From assembly GCA_014860575.1 (NCBI GenBank), contig JACZJK010000052.1, forward strand, positions 62,001 to 126,000: a DNA stretch of 64,000 bases, written 5' to 3'. The notes under the pieces were generated by a model that was not told the origin of the DNA, ran no database searches, and was given only the letters and a program-made list of their open reading frames with translations. Source of the DNA: Bacteroidales bacterium. Lineage in GTDB: Bacteria > Bacteroidota > Bacteroidia > Bacteroidales > JAAYJT01. Shown here in pieces: positions 24,491 through 32,958 of this stretch (positions are counted from its first letter, which is position 1; each line of letters begins with the position of its first letter). The translations under genes were made by a program, and so were the position numbers.

Positions 24491-25863
24491 AAAACCCCCT
24501 CGTTTTTTCGATTTTCATAACCAACCTTACTGATTCCTTTTACTTCATTGATAGCTATAATTGGTATAAACCTAACAAACATAAGCAATCCTGCAGAGAA
24601 CAGTCCAAAAGTTCCCACATACAATCCAATATCTACAAGCGTAGGTGAATAACTTACCCAACTGGAAGGTAAATAGTCCTCTGAGAGTGATGAAACCAAA
24701 ATCACAAAACGTTCGAACCACATGCCAATGTTGATAAATATGGAAATGATAAAAAGCCATACAATGCTGGTTCGCACTTTTTTAAACCAGAAAAACTGTG
24801 GCAGCACTGCGTTACAAATTACCATGATCCAGAATTCAAAAGCGAATGACCCGGTAGCCCGCGCGTTCAGAAAAGTATACATTTCATAGTTCACACCAGA
24901 ATACCATGCAATAAACATTTCCATCAGGTAAGCCGATCCTATAATCAAACTTCCGTATTTCAGCACCTGTGAAATAAATTCCAGGTGCTTGTCCGTGACG
25001 AAGTCTTTCAGCTTAAACGCTCTACGAAGGAATATCATAATGGTTAGCACCATAGCAAAACCCGAGAAAATGGCTCCCACGAAAAAGTATGGTGGGAATA
25101 TTGTTGTGTACCATCCTGGTATCACTGATACGGCAAAGTCGAGCGCTACAATTGAGTGAACCGAGATAACCAGAGGCGCAGCAAGTCCACCTAAAATCCT
25201 TGAAACTGTTTCGTAACGATTATATTGAAATACTGAGCCGCTCCAGCCCATCGAAAAGAATCCATAAATAGCTTTTTTTATTCTACTCGTGGTGCGATCA
25301 CGGATGGTAGCTAAATCAGGAATCATCCCCAGGTACCATAGCGTAATTGACATAAGAAGATACGTGCTGATTGCCAGGAAGTCCCAGAAAAGTGGCGAGT
25401 TAAAATTTACCCATAAAGGACCGCGTGTGTTTGGATACGGTGCAATGAAAAATGCAAGCCAGGGTCGTCCCATATGCAATAATGGGAATAATGCTGCACA
25501 CAACACGGCAAAAACCGTCATGGCCTCGGCAGTGCGGTTGATGGAAGCTGCCCACTTCTGCCTGAAAATGAGCAGGAAAATGGTGAATGCCGTTCCGGCA
25601 TGCCCAATTCCAATCCACCACACAAAGTTTATAATATCCCAACCCCATGCAACAGAATTATTAATACCCCAGGTTCCCAATCCAAATGCTAACGTATTAT
25701 ACAATGCCCACGCACCGAAAAGCAGCGCCAGCGTGGCAAGGGTCATAGCAGCATACCACCATTTTGCTGGTTTTGATTCAATGGGAGCTGTAATTTCACG
25801 GGTAACATCAGCATAGGATTTATTTCCCGTTATCAAAACCCCTTTGAAATGACTTCTTATCAT
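24487..25863 (-). CDS. actC: Alternative complex III subunit ActC (NrfD/PsrC-like quinol-binding subunit)
   Basis: A 458-residue polytopic protein of the NrfD family with about ten transmembrane helices. The AWGWDIINFVWWIGIGHAGTAFTIFLL stretch (about residues 72-98) with its conserved His is the predicted quinol site near the periplasmic face. It oxidises menaquinol and hands electrons to the iron-sulfur clusters of ActB. It lies between actB (76-bp gap holding an inverted word repeat) and actD (4-bp overlap). Confidence 0.94.
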   Translation of the reverse strand: MIRSHFKGVLITGNKSYADVTREITAPIESKPAKWWYAAMTLATLALLFGAWALYNTLAFGLGTWGINNSVAWGWDIINFVWWIGIGHAGTAFTIFLLIFRQKWAASINRTAEAMTVFAVLCAALFPLLHMGRPWLAFFIAPYPNTRGPLWVNFNSPLFWDFLAISTYLLMSITLWYLGMIPDLATIRDRTTSRIKKAIYGFFSMGWSGSVFQYNRYETVSRILGGLAAPLVISVHSIVALDFAVSVIPGWYTTIFPPYFFVGAIFSGFAMVLTIMIFLRRAFKLKDFVTDKHLEFISQVLKYGSLIIGSAYLMEMFIAWYSGVNYEMYTFLNARATGSFAFEFWIMVICNAVLPQFFWFKKVRTSIVWLFIISIFINIGMWFERFVILVSSLSEDYLPSSWVSYSPTLVDIGLYVGTFGLFSAGLLMFVRFIPIIAINEVKGISKVGYENRKNEGVL

Positions 25864-25886
25864 AAATTACTTTGTTTCAGATTTAT

Positions 25887-25921
25887 GATTTACGAAGTAC
25901 GATTTTAAAAATTCGTAAATC
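25887..25921. repeat. Inverted word repeat between actB and actC
   Basis: GATTTACGAA at 25887-25896 is inverted as TTCGTAAATC at 25912-25921, and GTACGATTT / AAATCGTAC form a second, offset inverted pair nearby. It is the same style as the other islands. Confidence 0.55.
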
Positions 25922-25939
25922 GTACATCGTAGCTTGTAA

Positions 25940-28861
25940 TTATAGTTTGTTTCTAATCTTTGTTAAATATCCTACTGAAGGCAACGTATGCAACTCCTCA
26001 AGTACATGATAGTTCCTTTCGTCGCGGAATAGTTTCGACACTTCACTTTCAGGATTGTTGAGATCGCCAAAAACAAGCGCCTTGGTTGGACAGGATTGCA
26101 TGCAGGCAGTTTTGATATCGCCATCACGTAATTGCCTGTTTTCAAGCTTTGCTATTAATTTCTTTTCCTGAATACGCTGTACGCAGAACGAGCACTTTTC
26201 AACCACTCCCCTTTCACGAACAGTCACATCCGGGTTTAACACCAGTCTGCCAAAAGCATCATTCATATTGTAATCAAAAGCTTTATTCCGGGCATACTCG
26301 AACCAATTGAAGCGCCGAACCTTGTAAGGGCAGTTTGTGATACAGTACTTTGTGCCCACGCAACGATTATAAGTAACCTGGCTGATTCCTTCATCACTGT
26401 GGGTGAGTGCTCCAACCGGGCAAACATTTTCGCAGGGTGCATTATCGCAATGTTGGCACATCATCGGCTGGTATACAACGCCTGGATTATCTGATTTGCC
26501 CGTATAATAGCGGTCAATTCGAATCCAATGCATGATACGGCGACGTGTAACCTCTTTTTTACCAACTACCGGAATATTGTTTTCAGCCTGGCATGCTACA
26601 ACACAATTGTTGCAGCCGATGCAACTGTTCAGATCCACAGCCATAGCCCAGTGATGGGCTTCAAATTCTACTTCAGGATATAGCGTAGTTTTGTGCTTTT
26701 CATGATATTCATGAAGTTCATTTCCGGCCGTAGGATCAATAATCCAGTCGGGCAAGGTTGATTCCCTGACAATGGCCCGCCCTTCCATGTTGTGATGTGT
26801 TTGAGTAAGCGCTAAGGTGGTGATACTTCTGGCTTTTTCCGGTGCATCTATGGTTTTCGTAAAGGACTTGAAGCCATCAATATAATCTGCAAAACGATAA
26901 GCATTCAAGCCAACTCCCTCGGCAACCTTACCGGCATGGGTGCGTCCATAACCCACAGCTATTGATAAAGTTTGTGGAGCCTGACCGGGTTGCACTAACA
27001 CTGCGATTTCTTCATCATTACCAATTCGGATAATGTCACCATTGAGAACACCGAGGTTTTCAGAATCTACCGGTGAGATGGCAGCAAAATTATCCCAGCA
27101 GACTTTTGTGATTGGATCGGGTAATTCCTGCAGCCACGGGTTGTTTGCATGGCGTCCATCGCCAATACCTGTTGATTCATATAATAATAGGTTCCAGCCA
27201 TCACTATCTGCAATTTTTTCCAGAGCACCGGCATTCTGCATTGCTGAGGTGTTAAAAGTGGGGCTTCCACCTTGATCTGCAATAATTGTAAAAAATCCTT
27301 GTTGCAGTGAATCCTGCCAGAAAGCATTGAAGGAGGAATGCTTACTTTGGAGCTGGAATAATTTATTTTCCCAATTTTCTTTAAGAAAATCCTTGTAACT
27401 GGTTGAATTCCCTGACCACTGCAATAATGAATCCTGCATTTGCCTAGTATCAAATAAAGGAGTTATAACAGGTTGGATCACACCATAGACACCTTTAGCC
27501 GGAGCTACATCATCCCATGATTCAAGATAATGCGGTGAGGGTAGAACATAATCTGAGACTTCTGCGGTTTCATTGAGGGTAGAGGAAAGAGAGATTTTCA
27601 GCGAAACCTTTTCAAGAGCCTTTCTGAAAGTATCACCCGGAAAATCGTACATAGGATTCGCATCATGTACGATCAGAGTACTAACTTTTCCCTCTTCCAT
27701 ATCACGAACCAATTGCAGTAATTCGCTGTCTTTTCCCTGATAAAGATTAAGTGAGTTGGTAAAATCAATAGTGGTACCGTAACTGCCTGCCAAATGGTTT
27801 ATGGCATTTACCAGGGATTGAATTTTCAGATCGTTGGTTCCCGAAACAATTAATGTTTTATTTCCATGTTTCTGAATTTGCTCACCTAATAATTTGGCGT
27901 GTGGATGAAGCTCAGAAGATTGATTTCCATTGAGGAAATTATAAACGTCCTGCAAAATCTGCAGTTCTTCCTGGGGTTTTATCGTAAACCGTTCGTCGGC
28001 ATTTGAACCGGTAACTGACATACCGCTTTCAAATTGCAGGTGTAACGACATCGTTTTCTTTTCTTTACCAATTCGTCTGGTTTCAGAATACTGCCGGGCA
28101 AACACGATTGGCAATAACCAATTGGCAAGGAAATCGGCATTGAAACCCACAATAAGTTGCGCATTATCAAATCTGTAGAATGGTATTTCTTTGAGTCCAA
28201 AAGCCATATTATTGGCTTCACGCATTGCTGAATAGGAAATTGCATCATAGGCAATATGCTTTGCGTTCGGATAGCGTTCTATGAACCTTGAAATTACCTC
28301 CTTGCTTGAAGGGCTGATGATTGTTGAAGTAAGAATGACAATGTCGCCGTCATTTTCAGAAAGTTTTGCAATGATTTCCGCATCCGCATTTTCCCAGCTA
28401 ATCTTGTTTCCTTTTGATAATGGATGCTGATATCGTCCGGCCGTATCGTAAAGGCCCAGCACTAATGCCTGCACTCGGGCGTGCGTTCCGCCACCGGAAA
28501 ATGTTGAAAGTTCATTGCCTTCTATTTTAATTGGCCTGCCATCGCGAACCTTTACAAGTACAGGACAATAATCTTTACCATCGTAAAACGAGGAAGCATA
28601 CCATGAAGCCATTCCAGGTGTAACTTCTTCGGGTTGATTCAGATATGGGATTGCTTTTTTTACAGGGCTTTCACAGCTAGAAAGAACGGCTGCGCTCATA
28701 AAGCTAAAACCGCACCATTTCAGGAAATCGCGGCGCGATGCTTTGTTCTCCGGGCTATCACCACCCAGCAATTCAAGTGCAGATATATTTTTGGTTTCAT
28801 CTTGCCGAAGTGCTTCTGGCTTGCCGTTGTATTCATCAAGACTTTTCCAGTATTTCTTCAT
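25940..28861 (-). CDS. actB: Alternative complex III subunit ActB (molybdopterin oxidoreductase-like iron-sulfur subunit)
   Basis: A 973-residue fusion. An N-terminal twin-arginine stretch (SRRDFLKWCG, about residues 42-51) is followed by a lipobox-like AAVLSSC (about 57-63), so Tat export and lipid attachment are likely. The middle (to about 740) is a molybdopterin oxidoreductase fold that in this family carries no molybdenum cofactor. The C-terminal third is a four-cluster ferredoxin domain with CIGCNNCVVAC, CQHCDNAPCENVC, CVGTKYCITNC and CSFC...CMQSC (about 755-935). It relays electrons from ActC to ActA/ActE. Length is normal for ActB. It follows actA by 44 bp. Confidence 0.95.
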   Translation of the reverse strand: MKKYWKSLDEYNGKPEALRQDETKNISALELLGGDSPENKASRRDFLKWCGFSFMSAAVLSSCESPVKKAIPYLNQPEEVTPGMASWYASSFYDGKDYCPVLVKVRDGRPIKIEGNELSTFSGGGTHARVQALVLGLYDTAGRYQHPLSKGNKISWENADAEIIAKLSENDGDIVILTSTIISPSSKEVISRFIERYPNAKHIAYDAISYSAMREANNMAFGLKEIPFYRFDNAQLIVGFNADFLANWLLPIVFARQYSETRRIGKEKKTMSLHLQFESGMSVTGSNADERFTIKPQEELQILQDVYNFLNGNQSSELHPHAKLLGEQIQKHGNKTLIVSGTNDLKIQSLVNAINHLAGSYGTTIDFTNSLNLYQGKDSELLQLVRDMEEGKVSTLIVHDANPMYDFPGDTFRKALEKVSLKISLSSTLNETAEVSDYVLPSPHYLESWDDVAPAKGVYGVIQPVITPLFDTRQMQDSLLQWSGNSTSYKDFLKENWENKLFQLQSKHSSFNAFWQDSLQQGFFTIIADQGGSPTFNTSAMQNAGALEKIADSDGWNLLLYESTGIGDGRHANNPWLQELPDPITKVCWDNFAAISPVDSENLGVLNGDIIRIGNDEEIAVLVQPGQAPQTLSIAVGYGRTHAGKVAEGVGLNAYRFADYIDGFKSFTKTIDAPEKARSITTLALTQTHHNMEGRAIVRESTLPDWIIDPTAGNELHEYHEKHKTTLYPEVEFEAHHWAMAVDLNSCIGCNNCVVACQAENNIPVVGKKEVTRRRIMHWIRIDRYYTGKSDNPGVVYQPMMCQHCDNAPCENVCPVGALTHSDEGISQVTYNRCVGTKYCITNCPYKVRRFNWFEYARNKAFDYNMNDAFGRLVLNPDVTVRERGVVEKCSFCVQRIQEKKLIAKLENRQLRDGDIKTACMQSCPTKALVFGDLNNPESEVSKLFRDERNYHVLEELHTLPSVGYLTKIRNKL

Positions 28862-28905
28862 ATAATTCAGGTTTCGGACTACTATATAAATTTGTTAAGT
28901 AGAGA

Positions 28906-30060
28906 TTAATAATGACACTTCATACAATTAGTGCCTCCAACACGTGAAACGGTGACTGAATCAACTGATCCGGCTTTCAACTGTTCATGAAGTGCGTGAA
29001 ACGATTTGTAATACTCGTTTTCAAAAAATGGGACTTTAGAATCGCGATGGCATTCAATACACCATCCCATGCTCAAATCTTCAACCTGCCTCACAATATG
29101 CATTTCTTCGATCGCGCCATGACATTCCGCGCAATCGAGCCCTGCAACATTAACATGCTGGGCATGACTGAAGAAAGTATGATCAGGCAACTTATGAATG
29201 CGAATCCAGCGAACAGGTTCGCCGGTTTTCTCAGCCCGGTGTATCTTATTAATTTCAAATGTTCCGCTGTTTGTGCCGTTTCGGATCACCACGTGGCAAT
29301 TAAGACATACATTATTGGATGGGATACCGCCCGACACGCTGAAATCAGCGGTATAATGGCAATAGCGGCAATCAATCTGATTATCTCCGGCATGAATCTT
29401 ATGAGAAAATTTAATCGGCTGATCGGGGGCATAATCTTGTGAACGGCCAATGCTTGTTGCTTCATCATAAACAAAACTACCGTGTACGCCAATACCTATA
29501 ATGAGGATCACAATATGGATTATGCGGTTGCGTATTTTGCGTGTGATAACAAGATCCACAAAGGCCAGCAACATGAGCAAGCCAACAATCCAGAATGTGA
29601 AAGCGCGTATGGGATAAGGTTTTAATTCGCCTTTGCCTGTTTCAGCAACATAGGTGAAATAAGCCTGCAACAAGCGTTCCTCCTCTTCGGTTATACGCAT
29701 ACCTTTATGGTCTTCGAGCAAACGCATTGAAACCGGACTGTTCATCACATTGAGTATATCTGTTCCATCTTCTTCTAGCCATGCCTTAGCTAAATCATAA
29801 ACGGAAGGATTCCAGTCAATTTCCAAGGGCATAGTTGTATAATGGCATGAAGAGCAATCGAAAGTGCCGCTCTCAAATGGAACCAATCCCATAAAAAGCC
29901 GCTGGCCAAGCCGCAGGTCTTTTTTGCTAAACTGTCCTTCTTCCTCTGCTGAATATCCAACTGTGCTGATTAAACACATCAAAAAGAAAAGATATAAGAA
30001 TGTCTTGGGAATGCTAGTGTAATAGGGCTTTTGCTTTTTAGTTTTGTCTGCTTTGATCAT
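28906..30060 (-). CDS. actA: Alternative complex III subunit ActA, multiheme cytochrome c
   Basis: A 384-residue protein from the ATG at 30060, chosen because it gives a signal/anchor of normal length; an in-frame upstream codon at 30120 adds 20 unlikely residues. Six CxxCH heme sites are visible: CSSCH, CRYCH, CLNCH, CAECH, CIECH and CMKCH. The first lies in a separate N-terminal periplasmic domain, followed by two hydrophobic helices (about residues 150-195) and the five-heme ActA core. Characterised ActA is described as pentaheme, so one extra heme is predicted. It is the first gene of the operon, with its own promoter at 30143-30172 and a leader of about 75 bases. Confidence 0.93.
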   Translation of the reverse strand: MIKADKTKKQKPYYTSIPKTFLYLFFLMCLISTVGYSAEEEGQFSKKDLRLGQRLFMGLVPFESGTFDCSSCHYTTMPLEIDWNPSVYDLAKAWLEEDGTDILNVMNSPVSMRLLEDHKGMRITEEEERLLQAYFTYVAETGKGELKPYPIRAFTFWIVGLLMLLAFVDLVITRKIRNRIIHIVILIIGIGVHGSFVYDEATSIGRSQDYAPDQPIKFSHKIHAGDNQIDCRYCHYTADFSVSGGIPSNNVCLNCHVVIRNGTNSGTFEINKIHRAEKTGEPVRWIRIHKLPDHTFFSHAQHVNVAGLDCAECHGAIEEMHIVRQVEDLSMGWCIECHRDSKVPFFENEYYKSFHALHEQLKAGSVDSVTVSRVGGTNCMKCHY

Positions 30061-30142
30061 ACATCTATCTGTTACAATTAATGCAGGGCTAAAGTAAATA
30101 AAAAACCAATATCGCAACAATGAATGTTTAATTCAATTTAGG

Positions 30143-30172
30143 CAAATATAAAAAACGGATGCTTCGTTTCAA
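30143..30172 (-). promoter_or_regulatory. Promoter of the act-cox respiratory operon
   Basis: On the minus strand TTG (30172-30170), 19 bases, TATATTTG (30150-30143): a close match to the phylum's promoter consensus. It is the only good match upstream of actA, so the roughly 13-kb cluster may be driven mainly from here. Confidence 0.65.
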
Positions 30173-30348
30173 GTTTTTGTCATCCAGTGAGTTTTGAAAT
30201 TTAGAATTTCAATGCTAATGCATATTTACATAACTTGATAAAAAATTGCTCTAATATTTTCATCTTAACAGCATCACATGGCCCATTTTGGTATTTACAA
30301 TGGTTCGAAAAAGGGCGTAACCTTTGCTTTGATTAGCCATTAAACCGA

Positions 30349-30382
30349 TTGTGTTTTATTATTTCCGAAAATCTTATTTTTG
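30349..30382 (+). promoter_or_regulatory. Promoter for the AbgT-family gene
   Basis: TTG at 30349-30351, 23 bases, TATTTTTG at 30375-30382, about 50 bases before the ATG at 30432. The 371 bases between actA and this gene hold only the two divergent promoters and AT-rich sequence. Confidence 0.55.
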
Positions 30383-30431
30383 GCGCTCAAATAACGATTA
30401 CATAAAACTTTCCTGAATTAAAACCTGACTG

Positions 30432-31949
30432 ATGACGAAACCCCGCCGCTCTTTGTTGACCCGTTTTCTGAATCTTGTTGAAAAAGGAGGCAATGCCCTG
30501 CCCCACCCTGCAAGTTTGTTCGGGATACTGGCTTTGTTGGCCCTGCTGCTCTCTCTTATCGGCCACTGGCTCGACTGGACTGCCATTCACCCTGCTACTG
30601 GTGAGCAGGTTCACATTATTAATTTGCTTTCGAAAGAGGGTGTTCATCGCATCATCCTTGAAATGGTTCATAATTACACCAGCTTTGCCCCCTTGGGCAT
30701 TGTAATGGTAGCGTTACTGGGGATCGGAATAGCGGAAAGCAGTGGGTTGATCAGTGCTGCCATCAGGTTATTGGTATTAAGGTCGCCAGGATACATGCTC
30801 ACTTTTGTGATCGTACTTGCGGGCATTATTAGCAACATGGCTTCCGACCTGGGCTATGTACTTATTATTCCATTAGGTGGGATAATTTTTCATTCTGTTG
30901 GCAGGCATCCAATTGCTGGAATGGCTGCTGCTTTTGCAGGCGTTTCGGGTGGCTTCAGTGCGAACCTTTTTATCGGAACCATTGACCCACTGCTTGCAGG
31001 ATTATCAACCGAAGCAGCCCATATTCTTGATCCGGAATACTATGTGCTTCCAACCGCGAATTATTATTTTATGGCGGTTTCTACTATTCTGATAGCGTTT
31101 CTTTGCACATGGGTTTCTGATAAAATTGTTGAACCAAGATTGGGAGCCTACGGCGGCGATGTGCCGTCTGAGCCACTTGAGCAGCTAAACCCAAAGGAGA
31201 AAAAGGCTTTAAGATACGTTCTGTTTGCTATTGCAATCTGGACAATTCTCTTGATTGCAGGTATTGCCCCGGAAAACGGATTACTTCGCGGCCCAAATAA
31301 CTCTATACTGCACTCACCCATCCTGAAGGGATTTATTGCTTTCTTGTTTGTGATTGCCGCAAGCCTTGGAATTGTTTATGGATTCATAACCGGGAAGTTC
31401 AAAAGCGATGCTGATGTGGTGAAAGGAATGGTAGTCAGTTTTAAGACCCTGGCAGCTTTCCTTGTGTTGGTATTTTTTGCAGCTCAGTTTGTTGCCTATT
31501 TTCGATGGAGCAATCTAGGGCTGATCATTGCTATTGAAGGAGCCAGTTTTCTTCAACGCATTGATATCGGCATGATTCCATTGTTAATATTATTTATCCT
31601 ACTCTCAGGTTTTATTAATTTGTTTATGGGAAGCGCCTCAGCCAAATGGGCTATTCTTGGGCCGGTTTTTATCCCCATGTTTATGTTGCTGGGATATTCA
31701 CCTGAATTATCCCAGGCCGTTTTCCGTATTGGCGACAGTGTCACCAACATCATCTCTCCTATGATGAGTTTCTTCGCACTAATTATCGTATATTTTGAAA
31801 AGTACGAACCACGTTCAGGTATCGGTACACTTATTTCTACTATGCTGCCTTATTCGGTTGTGCTGTTTGTTGGATGGACCTTGTTGTTAATTGCCTGGAC
31901 CTTGCTTAATATTCCTTTAGGTCCGGGCGCTGGAATTTATTATCCTTAA
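30432..31949 (+). CDS. AbgT family transporter
   Basis: A 505-residue membrane protein of the AbgT family, whose members import p-aminobenzoyl-glutamate or export sulfonamide-like compounds using the proton or sodium gradient. It starts FLNLVEKGGNALPHPASLFGIL (about residues 14-35), the family's hallmark. Other conserved blocks are FAGVSGGFSANLFIGTIDPLLAGLSTEAA (about 171-199), the re-entrant hairpin, and the C-terminal ASAKWAILGPVFIPMFMLLGYSPELSQ with RIGDSVTNIISPMM. About 13 hydrophobic segments are visible and the length is typical. No folate genes are nearby, so the direction and substrate are open. Confidence 0.93.
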   Translation: MTKPRRSLLTRFLNLVEKGGNALPHPASLFGILALLALLLSLIGHWLDWTAIHPATGEQVHIINLLSKEGVHRIILEMVHNYTSFAPLGIVMVALLGIGIAESSGLISAAIRLLVLRSPGYMLTFVIVLAGIISNMASDLGYVLIIPLGGIIFHSVGRHPIAGMAAAFAGVSGGFSANLFIGTIDPLLAGLSTEAAHILDPEYYVLPTANYYFMAVSTILIAFLCTWVSDKIVEPRLGAYGGDVPSEPLEQLNPKEKKALRYVLFAIAIWTILLIAGIAPENGLLRGPNNSILHSPILKGFIAFLFVIAASLGIVYGFITGKFKSDADVVKGMVVSFKTLAAFLVLVFFAAQFVAYFRWSNLGLIIAIEGASFLQRIDIGMIPLLILFILLSGFINLFMGSASAKWAILGPVFIPMFMLLGYSPELSQAVFRIGDSVTNIISPMMSFFALIIVYFEKYEPRSGIGTLISTMLPYSVVLFVGWTLLLIAWTLLNIPLGPGAGIYYP

Positions 31950-32180
31950 TCCTGCCCAGCGGTTTGCCTGAATTGGCTTATTAGGATCAAATCCATATTA
32001 GCATTATGATGCCAAAACTTGCTCACTTCCATTCAAAATACATAGCGACTTGCGATTATTCTCTTTATTTTTGACACTTACAACAGCCAATCTTTAGAAA
32101 GCAGCAACCTGATATCCAACCCGGGATGTGACACCAGTATAAATCAATCTATCAATTAATAATAACTAAAAAAACACAAA

Positions 32181-32759
32181 ATGGAAAAGAGCATCAAAGG
32201 AACCCGAACCGAACAAAACCTGCTAAAAGCTTTCGCAGGAGAATCACAGGCAAAAAACCGCTACACCTTTTTTGCCAAAGTAGCAAAAACAGAAGGTTAT
32301 GAGCAAATTTCAGCATTGTTTCTTGAAACAGCCTCTCATGAAGAGATGCATGCAAAGCGATTTTTTGAGTTCCTCGAAGGTGGCATGGTTGAGATAACCG
32401 CATCCTACCCTGCCGGAAAAATCAGCACAACAGTTGAGAACCTCAGAGCTGCTGCCGAAGGGGAAAATGAAGAATGGACGCTCTTATACCCGGAATTTGC
32501 CGATATAGCTCAGGGAGAAGGTTTCACAAAAATTGCCACCTTATTCCGGTCAATTGCCAAAGTTGAAGTTGAACATGAAAAAAGGTTTCTGAAACTACTT
32601 AGCAATGTTGTAACCGGAAGAGTATTCGCACGTGAAGAAAAAGTGAAATGGTTCTGTCGCAAATGTGGTTTTGTTTATGAAGGAACCAAGGCGCTGGCTA
32701 ACTGCCCGGCTTGCGCACACCCAAGAGCACACTTTGAGCTGCTTGTCGAGAATTATTGA
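32181..32759 (+). CDS. Rubrerythrin
   Basis: A 192-residue cytoplasmic peroxidase of anaerobes and microaerophiles. The N-terminal ferritin-like domain supplies diiron ligands in FAGESQAKNRY (about residues 15-25), ASHEEMHAKRF and SIAKVEVEHEKRF (the ExxH motifs); the C-terminal rubredoxin domain has CRKCGFVY and CPACAHP (about 156 and 172). It reduces H2O2 with electrons from rubredoxin or NADH. Its presence next to an aerobic respiratory chain suggests the host meets fluctuating oxygen. A possible -7 box TATTTTTG is at 32066-32073, far upstream of the ATG. Confidence 0.97.
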   Translation: MEKSIKGTRTEQNLLKAFAGESQAKNRYTFFAKVAKTEGYEQISALFLETASHEEMHAKRFFEFLEGGMVEITASYPAGKISTTVENLRAAAEGENEEWTLLYPEFADIAQGEGFTKIATLFRSIAKVEVEHEKRFLKLLSNVVTGRVFAREEKVKWFCRKCGFVYEGTKALANCPACAHPRAHFELLVENY

Positions 32760-32958
32760 TGACCATTTCAGCAGGGCCATGGTATAAATGATAGGTTCAT
32801 AAAGAGCAGATAGTACTAATCAGATTTCATTCTGAACTTCTGGCTCAATCATTATGGATCGGAAACAAATAATATAAATAGAGGTTAGAAAACCATTTAA
32901 GCTACTGTAGTGTTCATCTAGTGTTCATTTTTGTTAATATTGCACAAACACTGCAATA

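Noticed and set aside
24572-25816. Several frames of 60-175 codons on both strands inside actC
   Set aside because: All lie within a clear actC coding sequence and show no independent family features.
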